From positions 1 through 64,000 of the forward strand of contig NZ_QXXA01000001.1 in assembly GCF_009911265.1 (NCBI RefSeq): DNA of 64,000 bases, read 5' to 3'. Each line of letters begins with the position of its first letter. Within the stretch, counting starts at the first letter, position 1. The translations under genes and the position numbers were made by a program. The DNA comes from Senegalia massiliensis. Lineage in GTDB: Bacteria; Bacillota; Clostridia; Tissierellales; SIT17. The notes beneath the pieces were generated by a model that had not been told where the DNA came from, made no database searches, and saw nothing but the letters and a program-made list of their open reading frames with translations. Of this stretch, positions 53,022-62,763 are shown one piece after another.

Positions 53022-54263
53022 ATGTCAAGTTTATTTGAAAAGAGTAAAAGTTTAAAAAATGCTTCTTATGATTTATCATTAGCAAATACAATAGATAAAA
53101 ATAATGCATTACAAAAAGTTGCAGAAAGTTTAAATGAGAATAAAGATTTAATAATAAGTGAGAACAAAAAAGATATAATTATAGCTAAAAAAAATGGCAT
53201 GAAAGATTCATTAATTGATAGATTATTATTAGATGAATATAGAATTGATAATATGATAAAAGGAATTCAAGAAATTATATCCCTTAAAGATCCTATATGG
53301 AAAAGTGATGAAGTTTGGACAATGGAAAATGGACTTACTATAAGCAAAATGACGGTGCCACTTGGAGCTATAGGGATAATATATGAATCTAGACCAAATG
53401 TTACAGTGGATGCTTTTTCACTTTCTATAAAAAGTGGAAACTGCATATTGTTAAGAGGTAGTTCATCATCTATAAATTCAAATATTGCTTTAGTACATGT
53501 TATTAAACAAGGTTTAAAAAATAGTAATATATCTGAAAATATAATAGAGTTGATTGATGATACAGATATAGCGTTAGTTGATGAAATGTTGAAATTAAAT
53601 GAATATCTTGACTTAATTATTCCAAGAGGCGGTAAAAAGTTAATAGATTTTGTAGTAAAGAACTCAACTGTACCTACTATTGAAACAGGAGTTGGAAATT
53701 GTCATATATATGTTGATGAATCAGCTGATCAAAACAAAGCATTAGATATAATAGAAAATGCAAAAGTACAAAGGCCAGGAGTATGTAATGCTTGTGAAAC
53801 TGTACTTATTCATAAAAATATAAAAAATGAATTTTTACTTAAACTAAAAAAACGACTTGAAAATAAAGTAGAGTTAAGAGGATGTGAACATGCTTTAGAG
53901 TCTATAGATATAAAAGAAGCAAATGAAAATGATTATATAGAAGAATATCTAGATTATATTTTAGCTATAAAGGTTGTTAGTGATGTAAATCAAGCTATAA
54001 ATCATATAAACAAATATGGTACCAAACATTCAGAAGCAATTATAACAGAGAGTTTAAGAAATTCAAATTTATTTGTAAAAAGAGTTGATGCAGCAGCAGT
54101 ATATGTAAATGCTTCAACAAGATTTACAGATGGATCACAATTTGGTTTTGGTGCAGAAATGGGAATAAGTACACAGAAAATTCATGCTAGAGGACCTGTA
54201 GGATTAAATCAATTGGTTTCAAATAAATATACAATTGTAGGAAATGGACAGATTAGAAAGTGA
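53022..54263 (+). CDS. proA: Glutamate-5-semialdehyde dehydrogenase (gamma-glutamyl phosphate reductase)
   Basis: 413 aa of the ALDH superfamily: VPLGAIGIIYESRPNVTVDA (85-120 region), LLRGSSSSINSN, LIIPRGGKKLI, the catalytic Cys in QRPGVCNACETVL, and the C-terminal DGSQFGFGAEMGIST with ARGPVGL. It reduces gamma-glutamyl phosphate to the semialdehyde with NADPH. ATG 53022 is chosen, nine bases after AAGGAAGG; ATG 53013 abuts that site. It is the first gene under the proline T-box. Confidence 0.95.
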   Translation: MSSLFEKSKSLKNASYDLSLANTIDKNNALQKVAESLNENKDLIISENKKDIIIAKKNGMKDSLIDRLLLDEYRIDNMIKGIQEIISLKDPIWKSDEVWTMENGLTISKMTVPLGAIGIIYESRPNVTVDAFSLSIKSGNCILLRGSSSSINSNIALVHVIKQGLKNSNISENIIELIDDTDIALVDEMLKLNEYLDLIIPRGGKKLIDFVVKNSTVPTIETGVGNCHIYVDESADQNKALDIIENAKVQRPGVCNACETVLIHKNIKNEFLLKLKKRLENKVELRGCEHALESIDIKEANENDYIEEYLDYILAIKVVSDVNQAINHINKYGTKHSEAIITESLRNSNLFVKRVDAAAVYVNASTRFTDGSQFGFGAEMGISTQKIHARGPVGLNQLVSNKYTIVGNGQIRK

Positions 54264-54273
54264 GATGACTTAA

Positions 54274-55062
54274 ATGATTTCAGATATAATCAAAAGGATT
54301 AAAAAAATAGTAATTAAAATAGGTAGTAATACCTTATCCAATGAAGATGGAACTATAAATAAAGAGTTTTTAAATAAATTAACTTTTCAAGTATCTAAAC
54401 TTAGAGAAATGGACAAACAAGTAATTATAGTTTCTTCAGGTGCAATAATATCAGGAGTATGTTCAATAGGTAAATGGTCAAGAAAAGAAGATATACATTA
54501 TAAACAAGCATTAAGTTCCATAGGTCAAGTTGAACTTATGAATGCTTATTTAAATGCTTTTAGTAAATATGATTTGAGAATTGGACAAGTGTTACTAACT
54601 AGAGAAGATTTTTTAGATGACTATAGAACATTAAATATAAGAAATACTTTATTTACTCTTGTAGATGAAGGTATTATACCAATTGTAAATGAAAATGATA
54701 CAATATGTGTAGAAGAAATAAAAATAGGTGATAATGATACATTATCAGCACTTACAACAAATTTATTTAGTGCTGATTTATTAGTATTATTAAGTGATAT
54801 TGATGGAGTTTATGATAAAAGTCCTAAGGAATATAATGATGCTGTTATGATTGAAACAGTTACAAATATAGATGAATTGTTAAATAATATAACTATTGGT
54901 AAGGAAAATTACTTTGGAACAGGTGGGATTGCAACTAAAATTGAAGCTGCTAAAAAAGTAAATAAATATGGAATACCTATGATACTTGCAAACGGAAAAA
55001 AGGAAAATATATTAATAGATTTATTAGAAGGTAAAGCAAAATCAACTTTATTTTTGCCATAA
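54274..55062 (+). CDS. proB: Glutamate 5-kinase
   Basis: 262 aa, amino-acid-kinase fold: VIKIGSNTLSNEDG at the start, IIVSSGAIISGVCSIG, GQVLLTREDFLD, VNENDTICVEEIKIGDNDTLSALT, LLSDIDGVYDKSPKE and the C-terminal FGTGGIATKIEAAKK. It phosphorylates glutamate, the first proline step. It lacks the C-terminal PUA domain seen in some ProB proteins, which is common. Ten bases after proA, so an operon. Confidence 0.95.
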   Translation: MISDIIKRIKKIVIKIGSNTLSNEDGTINKEFLNKLTFQVSKLREMDKQVIIVSSGAIISGVCSIGKWSRKEDIHYKQALSSIGQVELMNAYLNAFSKYDLRIGQVLLTREDFLDDYRTLNIRNTLFTLVDEGIIPIVNENDTICVEEIKIGDNDTLSALTTNLFSADLLVLLSDIDGVYDKSPKEYNDAVMIETVTNIDELLNNITIGKENYFGTGGIATKIEAAKKVNKYGIPMILANGKKENILIDLLEGKAKSTLFLP

Positions 55063-55064
55063 AA

Positions 55065-55093
55065 ATAAAGACTAGGAAATTCCTAGTCTTTAT
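55065..55093. terminator. Bidirectional terminator between proB and the lactate permease gene
   Basis: ATAAAGACTAGGAA (55065-55078), one centre base, and its exact complement. It ends inside the stop region of the oppositely oriented permease gene. Confidence 0.8.
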
Positions 55094-56700
55094 ATATTTA
55101 ATATATGTGAGATAAACATTAAAATACCAAAAAGAGTTGCAATAGAAATAGTAAAAGGAAGTATTTTTTTAAGAACTTTTCCTTCTGATCCTAATATATT
55201 TGCCGTAGTAGTACCTAAAACTATATTCCCAGGAGCTATACTCATTCCTACTCCTCCACCTGCTGTTTGAGAACCTAGTATTGCAGGTGTATTTAATCCT
55301 ATTATTTTAGATGTTAACATTTGAAAATCAGCAAATAAAATATTTGAACTCATATTACTTCCTGTAATGAAAGAACCTAAAAATCCAATGAAAGGAGCAA
55401 ATATTACATAATATTCACCTAAAACATTTGAAATTCCTTCTGCTAAAACTAAAGTTTGTCCAGTGCCTGACATTACTCTAGATATAGAAATAAGAGAAAT
55501 TACAGCTAAAATTGGGGGAATTGCTTTTTTTATTGATTTCTTAAAAATAACAGGAAGTTTTCCTTTATTTATAAACCCTTTTTTTCTATAATAAATATAT
55601 CCTAACATACTAGCAGAAAAAAGAAACATGCCTGCATGTGTAAATGGAGTAATTGGTGAGTACTGACTTACAAACTCATTTACAATACCAAAACCAGTTT
55701 TAGTTTCTATAAAACTTGGACCATAACTAAATTTACTTAATGAATTATTTATAGGTTTTATTAAAAGCACAGAAAGAGTTATAAAACTCATTAAATAATA
55801 AGGTAAAAAAGCTTCATGCATATTCATTTTATTTTCTATTTCTTCTACTATATTTTGTTCTTTTCTCTTCATGATCTTACTATCTTCAATCATCCATTTA
55901 TCTTTATATAAAGGAGATCTAGATAATAATATGAGTGAAATAAGAGATAGTGCACTAGGAATAAAAGCTGATAAGTCAGGATTAAATTGAGATATAATAA
56001 CTTGTCCCCCACCTTGTACTAATGAAATAAGTAGTATAGCAATAAATCCCTTTTTAATAGCTCTAAATCCACCATAAAAATAAGCAATAGTAATATTTGC
56101 TATTGTACCTAGTATAAATAAAAGTCCACTACCATATAGTGCAATCTCTCTTATAGTAGTGATATTATCTATACCTGTTTGAAAGATAAGTGCATTCCAA
56201 GCTATTGCAAGAGTGCCAAATGTGCCTGCCCAACTATGTCCTATAAGGGGAATTACTACAGCCCATAAAGGAGATACACCAATTTGTATAAGGAGTGGTG
56301 CAGATACTAATACTGGAACACCAAAGCCAGTAACTCCTTGCAGGAAACTTGCAAATACTACTCCAATCATCATTATTCGTATAAGTTCATTAGGAGCTAT
56401 TTTTTTAAATGTTTTATTTAATATTTCAAATGCTCCAGCCTCATCACTTACTTCATAAAGTAAAATAGCAGTTATGACTACTAAAATTATACTAAGAGAA
56501 TTCCATAAAGCTTTCAAAATCTCTATACTTACTACTTCTATATTTGCTTTAAAAAATAAAAAACTAATTATAATAGTTAGAGTTAGAGTAAATAGAGCTG
56601 CCTTAGGAGCACCCCATTGAAATTTTATCATTAATATTAGTAATACTAATATAGGTATAATTGATAAAAACCAGTAGAAAAAATTCACAGGTATATTCAT
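55090..56700 (-). CDS. L-lactate permease family (LctP) transporter
   Basis: A 536-aa protein with about 13 helices: an N-terminal WFLSIIPILVLLILMI, the family motif FLQGVTGFGVPVLVSAPLL, GHSWAGTFGTLAIAW, and late GSFITGSNMSSNILFA and GSQTAGGGVGMSIAPGNIVLGTT. LctP carriers import lactate or glycolate with protons. It is divergent from the PucR gene; the ligand here could be lactate or another 2-hydroxy acid of nitrogen metabolism. Confidence 0.92.
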   Translation of the reverse strand: MNIPVNFFYWFLSIIPILVLLILMIKFQWGAPKAALFTLTLTIIISFLFFKANIEVVSIEILKALWNSLSIILVVITAILLYEVSDEAGAFEILNKTFKKIAPNELIRIMMIGVVFASFLQGVTGFGVPVLVSAPLLIQIGVSPLWAVVIPLIGHSWAGTFGTLAIAWNALIFQTGIDNITTIREIALYGSGLLFILGTIANITIAYFYGGFRAIKKGFIAILLISLVQGGGQVIISQFNPDLSAFIPSALSLISLILLSRSPLYKDKWMIEDSKIMKRKEQNIVEEIENKMNMHEAFLPYYLMSFITLSVLLIKPINNSLSKFSYGPSFIETKTGFGIVNEFVSQYSPITPFTHAGMFLFSASMLGYIYYRKKGFINKGKLPVIFKKSIKKAIPPILAVISLISISRVMSGTGQTLVLAEGISNVLGEYYVIFAPFIGFLGSFITGSNMSSNILFADFQMLTSKIIGLNTPAILGSQTAGGGVGMSIAPGNIVLGTTTANILGSEGKVLKKILPFTISIATLFGILMFISHILNI

Positions 56701-57006
56701 ATTAATCCACCTTTCAATGTTACATTAAAATTTACATATCTTAATTTCATTGTATTTGGTTTTTAAAAAACGAGCAAGCGATTTCAGAGATAAAAACTAA
56801 TACCTTTTTTATCTGTATTAGATAAAAAAGGTATGTTTTAATTATAAATCATAAGGTAATTATATAGTAAATTATTTTTAAACTATCTTATCAGGATAAT
56901 GTTTTACAATATTATTATACTATTTTGATAATGACGATGTTGTTTTATATTGATATTATGAAATTAGCAAGGAAAACGATTCTTGCTTCTTAATTAAGGA
57001 GGAAAA
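56701..57006. promoter_or_regulatory. Divergent intergenic region with 14-bp inverted repeat
   Basis: The region carries both promoters of the lactate permease and PucR genes. ATACCTTTTTTATC (56800-56813) and its exact complement (56821-56834) form a perfect inverted repeat around 7 bases, a candidate regulator site. It lies outside any gene, and the T and A runs inside the arms also make a terminator-like hairpin possible. Confidence 0.45.
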
Positions 57007-58608
57007 ATGGATTTTAACGTTAAAAAGCTTTTATCATTAGAAGCATATAAAAGAGCAAAACTGATATCAGGTAAAGAAGGAATCAATAACATTATAACTG
57101 GCATTACTATCATGGAAGATGTAACAATTCATGAATGGCTAAAAGGAGGAGAAGCATTAGTTACTAGTCTTTTACCTATAAAAGACTATAAAGATAAAGA
57201 AATTTTTGATTTTTTTGATACATTATTAAATAAAGATTTAAGTGCAGTAATTATAAAAATTAAAAAAGCTGTAACTGAAGTTCCACAAGGCTTAATAGAA
57301 TGGGGTGATAAAAGAAATATACCAATAATTGAAGTGCCTAGGAATGTTTTTTATACTGATCTTATGTATCCTGTTATGGCAGAGGTTATGGAATCAAAAG
57401 TTAATAAACTTAATTATTTTAAAAAAGTACATTATAAATTTACTGACATGGCAATAAAAAATTGTTCCATAGAAGATGTCATAAAAGAATTATCTATAAT
57501 TACAAATAATCCTATAGAACTGTACGATAAAAATAATAATTTGATATTAACTACATTTGAGAAAAATTTAAAAAGGGATAAACAACAATTTAAAAAGTTG
57601 AAATATTCCGAGAAATATTACTATATAGAAAGAGAAACATATGAAAATGAAAATTTTTCTCAATTGATCATAGAAATAAATTCAATTAATAATACTAAAG
57701 CTTATCTAGGTGTATTAGAAATTAATGAAAAAATAAATGAAATGGATATGATTGCTATAGAAAATGCAGCTACCAATATTGCTCTTGCAATGACTAAAGA
57801 TATAGCAATACAAGAAGTAGAAGAACGTTTTATGAGTGATATTATTCATGATTTAATTTTTAGAACACCAGGATTTAATAAAGATTTATTAAAAAGAGCT
57901 AATATAGCAGGAATAGATCTTTTTTCTAAATATTATGTTATAGTTTTGAATTTTGATTGTGACTTGAAAAATATTAAGGAAAGATTTAAAAAAGAGATTT
58001 CAAAATTAGTTAAAAAACATAATGGTGTTTATGCTATAAGAAATAAAGATGTAATAATATTGTTTGATATTTCTAATGAAAATTTCAAAAAATCTATAGG
58101 AAATTTAAAAGAAGATATAAAAATTTTAAGAAATGATTTAGAAAAAGAAGATTGTAAAAACTGCTTTATTGTTGGAGTTGGTAATGAAGTAGAAGGTTAT
58201 AAGAATTTAAAAGATAGTTATAATGACGCAATAAATGCCATAAAAATTGGAAAAGATTTAAAAAATAAAAACGAAATATTTATATATGATGAGCTTGGGA
58301 TATTTAAATTGTTAAAAAACATGTCTTCTATGGAAAATATAAATCAATATATTCCAAATAGCATATTAAAAATTATAAAAATTGATGAGGAAAAAAATAA
58401 GGAGCTTTTAAATACTTTAGAAGCTTATATAGAATCCAATATGAAAGTAACTCAAGCTGCTAATAAATTATTTGTTCATCCTAAAACTGTTTCATATAGA
58501 CTTGAACAAATAAAAGAATTAACTGACATTGATTTTGATGATTCAAATAAAGTTTTAGAATTACATTTAGCATTGAAGATGATTAAATTTAGAGACAAAT
58601 TCAATTAG
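57007..58608 (+). CDS. PucR-family transcriptional regulator
   Basis: 533 aa. N-terminal PucR domain (about 1-125: AKLISGKEGINNIITGITIMEDVTIHEWLKGGEALVT), a central GAF-like or ligand region, and a C-terminal PucR HTH_30 (about 470-530: LLNTLEAYIESNMKVTQAANKLFVHPKTVSYRLEQIKEL). PucR proteins activate purine or allantoin catabolism genes in Firmicutes. It is followed by the PTS IIC, FdrA and DUF1116 genes, its likely targets. AAGGAGG precedes the ATG. Confidence 0.93.
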   Translation: MDFNVKKLLSLEAYKRAKLISGKEGINNIITGITIMEDVTIHEWLKGGEALVTSLLPIKDYKDKEIFDFFDTLLNKDLSAVIIKIKKAVTEVPQGLIEWGDKRNIPIIEVPRNVFYTDLMYPVMAEVMESKVNKLNYFKKVHYKFTDMAIKNCSIEDVIKELSIITNNPIELYDKNNNLILTTFEKNLKRDKQQFKKLKYSEKYYYIERETYENENFSQLIIEINSINNTKAYLGVLEINEKINEMDMIAIENAATNIALAMTKDIAIQEVEERFMSDIIHDLIFRTPGFNKDLLKRANIAGIDLFSKYYVIVLNFDCDLKNIKERFKKEISKLVKKHNGVYAIRNKDVIILFDISNENFKKSIGNLKEDIKILRNDLEKEDCKNCFIVGVGNEVEGYKNLKDSYNDAINAIKIGKDLKNKNEIFIYDELGIFKLLKNMSSMENINQYIPNSILKIIKIDEEKNKELLNTLEAYIESNMKVTQAANKLFVHPKTVSYRLEQIKELTDIDFDDSNKVLELHLALKMIKFRDKFN

Positions 58609-58622
58609 AAAGAAGGTATAAT

Positions 58623-59714
58623 ATGTCAAACACTAAAAAAGAGTCTGAAAAAATAAATAAGGTTGAAAACAAAAGTAAATTCAAAGCTTTTCTTGAAAGA
58701 AAAAATATAGAAATAAGTTTTCAAAGATATTTAATAGATGCTTTATCTTTCATGGCGTTAGGGTTATTTGCTACTCTAATAACTGGTGTAATATTTAGAA
58801 CAGTTGGAGAAAGACTTGGTATAGATTATTTTGTTGATGTAATTGGCCCTAAAGCTATAGCAGTTTCTGGTCCAGGAATTGCAGTGGCTGTTGCATTAGG
58901 CTTAAAGTCTCCGCCTTTAGTATTATTCGCATCAACTATTAATGGTTTTATTGGTTATGAATTAGGTGGTCCTGTAGGTGCCTTTTTAGCAGCAGTAGTG
59001 GGTGCTGAATTTGGAAAAGCTGTATCAAAAGAAACGCCAATTGATGTAGTTGTAACACCTATGGTAACTGCTATTGCAGGTTCGCTTGTAGGAAGTTTAG
59101 TAGGACCTGGTATAAATGAATTCATGTTAGCTTTAGGAGCATTTGTAAATAGGGCAACTTTACTTCAACCAATTCCTATGGGGATAATAGTTGCTGCAAT
59201 AATGGGAATTACTTTGACTTTACCTATTAGTAGTACAGCAATAGCAATAATGATTGCAATTGCAGGACCAGCATCAGGAGCTGCAGTTGTAGGGGGTTGT
59301 GCTCAATCAGTAGGTTTTGGAATACAAAGTATAAGAGAAAATGGTTGGTCAGGATTTATTACTCAAGCTCTTGGCTCACCTATGATTCAAATAGGTAATA
59401 TTGTAAAAAAACCAATATTATTAGTTCCACCTACAATAACTGGTATGATACTTGGACCTTTAGTAACAACCATATTCCCGATGGAAAGTATCTCAGCAGC
59501 AGCAGGAACTGGCACATCTGGTTTAGTTGCTCCACTTGGTGCACTTGCAGCTATGAGTAGTGCTGGAACATATAGTACAGCTGAAATATGGATTAAAATA
59601 ATTGTATTTTGTTTTATAGCTCCAGGTGTAATATGTTGGGCTATATCAGAAGTATTTAGAAAGTTAGGTTGGATAAAACAAGGTGATTTAAAATTAGACC
59701 TTGAGAAAATGTAA
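58623..59714 (+). CDS. PTS-type EIIC-like permease (PTS_EIIC_2 family)
   Basis: A 363-aa membrane protein with about nine helices and the PF13303 pattern: VSGPGIAVAVALGLKSPPLV, GFIGYELGGPVGAFLAAVVGAEFGKAVSKETPIDVVVTP, PIPMGIIVAAIMGITLTLPISS, GGCAQSVGFGIQSIRENG, and TGTSGLVAPLGALA. It has no linked IIA or IIB, and the soluble PTS domains are absent here. Sitting between PucR and FdrA, it may transport a purine-breakdown intermediate rather than a sugar; this is inference. Confidence 0.8.
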   Translation: MSNTKKESEKINKVENKSKFKAFLERKNIEISFQRYLIDALSFMALGLFATLITGVIFRTVGERLGIDYFVDVIGPKAIAVSGPGIAVAVALGLKSPPLVLFASTINGFIGYELGGPVGAFLAAVVGAEFGKAVSKETPIDVVVTPMVTAIAGSLVGSLVGPGINEFMLALGAFVNRATLLQPIPMGIIVAAIMGITLTLPISSTAIAIMIAIAGPASGAAVVGGCAQSVGFGIQSIRENGWSGFITQALGSPMIQIGNIVKKPILLVPPTITGMILGPLVTTIFPMESISAAAGTGTSGLVAPLGALAAMSSAGTYSTAEIWIKIIVFCFIAPGVICWAISEVFRKLGWIKQGDLKLDLEKM

Positions 59715-59735
59715 TTTAAAAGGAGTGTATATTAA

Positions 59736-61451
59736 ATGATATATGGTTTAATTAAAAAAAATACTTATCAAGATTCAGTTAATCTTATGGTATTAAGTAG
59801 TAAGTTATCAGAATCAGATGGTATAAATAACGTATCTATAATGATGGGTACTCCTGCTAATAAGGAAATATTAGAAAATACAGGAATGTATTCAGAAGAA
59901 TTTGAAGAAGCTGGTGCAAATGATATTTGTATAGCAGTAGATACAGAAAACAAGGAAAAGGTAGAAGAAGTAAGAGAGAAATTAGATGAATCTATTAAAA
60001 ATTTATCTTCTAAATCAAAAGATTCTAAACTAGAAAAAAGTAAAACTTTAGATGGGGCATTAACTAGTTTACCTGATGCTAATTTAGCCTTAATATCCAT
60101 ACCAGGTGAATATGTATATGAAGAGGCTGATAGACTTTTAGATAAAGGAATAAACACTTTTATATTTAGTGACAATGTTTCTATAGAAGATGAAAAAAAA
60201 CTAAAAGAAAAAGCACATAAAAAAGATTTATTAGTAATGGGACCTGATTGTGGTACTGGAATAATATCTAATATACCATTAGCTTTTGCTAATATTATTC
60301 CTGAAGGCAATATTGGAATAGTAGGTGCATCTGGTACAGGTATACAAGAAGTTACATCTATAATTGGTAGAAATGGAGGGGGAATTACTCATGCTATAGG
60401 TCTTGGTGGTAGAGATTTATCAAGTGATATAGGAGCCATATCAGCACTTGATGCGTTAGAAATGTTAGATAAGGATAAGGATACTGATGTATTAGTATTT
60501 ATTTCAAAGCCACCTGCAGAAAAAGTAAAAAACAAAGTAATAGATAAATTCAAAAAATTAAATAAAAAGGTAGTAGCAATATTCTTAGGTGAAAGACCAA
60601 AAGAAGATGAAGAAAAAATAAAATATGCTTGGACTTTAGAAGAAGCTGCATATAAAGCATTAATACTATCAAAAAGACAAAAAGATTATAGTTCTAATTT
60701 ATCTGATATTAAAGATAAATTAGATAAAATAAAAGAAAATTCATCACAAAGAAAAGTATTAGGTCTTTTTGGAGGAGGAACTTTAGCAGGTGAAGCTGCA
60801 ATGTTATTAAAAGAACACTTCAATGTAGATGCTAAATCAAAAGAAGAAGGATACATGCTAAAATATGAAGACAACAAAATAATTGACTTAGGGGATGATA
60901 AATATACTCAAGGTAGACCACATCCTATGATTGATCCTTCTACTAGAAAAAAAGCAATAAAAGAATTAAAAGATAATGATGATGTTGCTATAGTACTTTT
61001 TGATGATGTATTAGGATATGGTTCAAATGAAGATATGGCTAGTGCATTGGCACCAGAAATAAAAGAAGTTATAGAATATAAAAAGTCAAATAATAAAGAT
61101 ATAGTATTTATAGCATCTATTTGTGGAACAGAAGATGATATTCAATCTTATAGTGAACAGGTAGAAAAGCTTAAAGAAGCTGGTGTATTAGTATTAGATA
61201 CAAATGCAGAAGCAGTATATACTTCTATTTCATCACTTAATTATTTAAATTCAAATATAGAAATAAAAGAAAATAATGATGAAAAGAAAACAATACTAAA
61301 TAGTGATTTAAAAGTTATAAATATGGGTCTTGAAAGCTTTGCAGAAACTATTAAGAAACATGGAGGACAAGTTGTACAATATGAATGGTCACCAAGAGCT
61401 GGTGGAGATAAGAAAATGCAAGGTTTATTAGATAAATTAAATTCTTTATAG
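59736..61451 (+). CDS. fdrA: FdrA-like acyl-CoA synthetase-fold protein
   Basis: 571 aa resembling FdrA, a member of the succinyl-CoA synthetase-like fold: VMGPDCGTGIISNIPLAFAN, GNIGIVGASGTGIQEVTSII (CoA-binding and phospho-His-type loop region), THAIGLGGRDLSSDIGAIS, and YTQGRPHPMIDPSTR (about 400-415) with VLFDDVLGYGS. E. coli FdrA with YlbE and YlbF forms the oxamate carbamoyltransferase used in allantoin fermentation. The DUF1116 (YlbE-like) gene is next. The YlbF-like DUF2877 partner is not in the window. Confidence 0.85.
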   Translation: MIYGLIKKNTYQDSVNLMVLSSKLSESDGINNVSIMMGTPANKEILENTGMYSEEFEEAGANDICIAVDTENKEKVEEVREKLDESIKNLSSKSKDSKLEKSKTLDGALTSLPDANLALISIPGEYVYEEADRLLDKGINTFIFSDNVSIEDEKKLKEKAHKKDLLVMGPDCGTGIISNIPLAFANIIPEGNIGIVGASGTGIQEVTSIIGRNGGGITHAIGLGGRDLSSDIGAISALDALEMLDKDKDTDVLVFISKPPAEKVKNKVIDKFKKLNKKVVAIFLGERPKEDEEKIKYAWTLEEAAYKALILSKRQKDYSSNLSDIKDKLDKIKENSSQRKVLGLFGGGTLAGEAAMLLKEHFNVDAKSKEEGYMLKYEDNKIIDLGDDKYTQGRPHPMIDPSTRKKAIKELKDNDDVAIVLFDDVLGYGSNEDMASALAPEIKEVIEYKKSNNKDIVFIASICGTEDDIQSYSEQVEKLKEAGVLVLDTNAEAVYTSISSLNYLNSNIEIKENNDEKKTILNSDLKVINMGLESFAETIKKHGGQVVQYEWSPRAGGDKKMQGLLDKLNSL

Positions 61452-61464
61452 GAGGAGAGTAAAA

Positions 61465-62721
61465 ATGAAATATAAAAATTTAGATGAAGCAAACAAGGCA
61501 GTAACAGATAAAATAGTATCAGCACAACCATATTTAATGGATGTAGTACCTGCAAAGGAAGTTATTGATGAATTAAATGGAAAGGTTCTTTTACATGCAG
61601 GTCCACCTATGAAATGGGAGCATATGACTAATCCTATGAAAGGTTCATGTTATGGAGCTGCAATATTTGAAGGTTGGGCAAAAAATGAAGAAGAAGCAGA
61701 CAAGCTACTTTCAAGTGGAGAAGTTGAATTTATTCCATGTCATCATGTAGATGCAGTAGGACCTATGGGTGGAATTACTTCTGGAAATATGCCTGTATTA
61801 GTTGTAGAAAATAAAGATGGTGGAAATAGAGCATATTGTACACTAAATGAAGGAATAGGAAAAGTACTTCGTTTTGGTGCTTATAATGATGAAGTAGTAA
61901 ATAGACTTCATTGGATGAAAGATGTATTAGGACCTGCATTATCTAAAGCAGTTAAACAAATAGATGGAGGTATGAATTTAAGTGTTATAGTTTCTAAAGC
62001 TATAACAATGGGTGATGAATTTCATCAAAGAAATATAGCAGCATCTGCATTATTTATGAAAGATGTAATGCCATATATATTAAAAGTAGGATTAAATGAA
62101 AAAGATCTAGAAGATGTTACAAAATTCTTAGCTGATACAGATCAATTCTTTTTAAATATTATGATGGCATATTCAAAATCTGTAATGGATTCAGCAAGAC
62201 AAATAGAAGAAGGAACTATTGTAACAGCATTAACTAGAAATGGACATGAATTTGGAATAAGGGTTTCAGGTTTAGGAGACAGATGGTTTACAGCACCTGT
62301 TAATACTCCAAAAGGATTATTCTTTAGTGGATATTCTCAAGATGATGCTAATGCTGATATAGGAGATAGTGCTATAACTGAAACATTTGGAGTAGGTGGT
62401 ATGGCAATGGTTGCAGCTCCTGGTGTAACTAAATTTATTGGTTTAGATGGATTTGAAGAAGCACAAAAAATTAGTGATGAAGAAAGTGAAATTTGTGTAG
62501 GACATAATCCTAATATGTCTATACCAAACTGGGACTTTAAGGGAATTTGCCTTGGAATTGATATAAGAAAAGTGGTTGAAACAGGAATTACTCCTTATAT
62601 CAATACAGGTATTGCTCATAAAGAAGCAGGAATAGGTCAAATTGGTGCAGGAGTAGTTCATCCACCAATGGAATGTTTTAAAAAAGCATTAGAAGCATTA
62701 GTTGAAAAATATTCTAAATAG
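61465..62721 (+). CDS. DUF1116 / YlbE-like protein
   Basis: A 418-aa protein of the DUF1116 family: HAGPPMKWEHMTNPMKGSCYGA (about 48-69), VEFIPCHHVDAVGPMGGITSGNMP, MGDEFHQRNIAASALFM, and KGLFFSGYSQDDANADIGDSAITET, with GHNPNMSIPNWDFKGICLGID late. It pairs with FdrA, as YlbE does in E. coli, to make the carbamoyl-transfer complex of allantoin breakdown. The AGGAGG site sits 13 bases after fdrA. A terminator follows. Confidence 0.9.
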   Translation: MKYKNLDEANKAVTDKIVSAQPYLMDVVPAKEVIDELNGKVLLHAGPPMKWEHMTNPMKGSCYGAAIFEGWAKNEEEADKLLSSGEVEFIPCHHVDAVGPMGGITSGNMPVLVVENKDGGNRAYCTLNEGIGKVLRFGAYNDEVVNRLHWMKDVLGPALSKAVKQIDGGMNLSVIVSKAITMGDEFHQRNIAASALFMKDVMPYILKVGLNEKDLEDVTKFLADTDQFFLNIMMAYSKSVMDSARQIEEGTIVTALTRNGHEFGIRVSGLGDRWFTAPVNTPKGLFFSGYSQDDANADIGDSAITETFGVGGMAMVAAPGVTKFIGLDGFEEAQKISDEESEICVGHNPNMSIPNWDFKGICLGIDIRKVVETGITPYINTGIAHKEAGIGQIGAGVVHPPMECFKKALEALVEKYSK

Positions 62722-62730
62722 CATAAAAGA

Positions 62731-62763
62731 AAAAAGTTGGGAAATTTACTTTCCAACTTTTTT
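62731..62763 (+). terminator. Terminator after the DUF1116 gene
   Basis: AAAAAGTTGG-GAAA pairs with TTTCCAACTTTTT (one bulged G), T5 at the end. It may also serve the convergent mgtE gene. Confidence 0.75.

Noticed and set aside
59768-60310. 180-codon minus-strand frame opposite fdrA
   Set aside because: Low-complexity Ser/Leu antisense product, no start signals.
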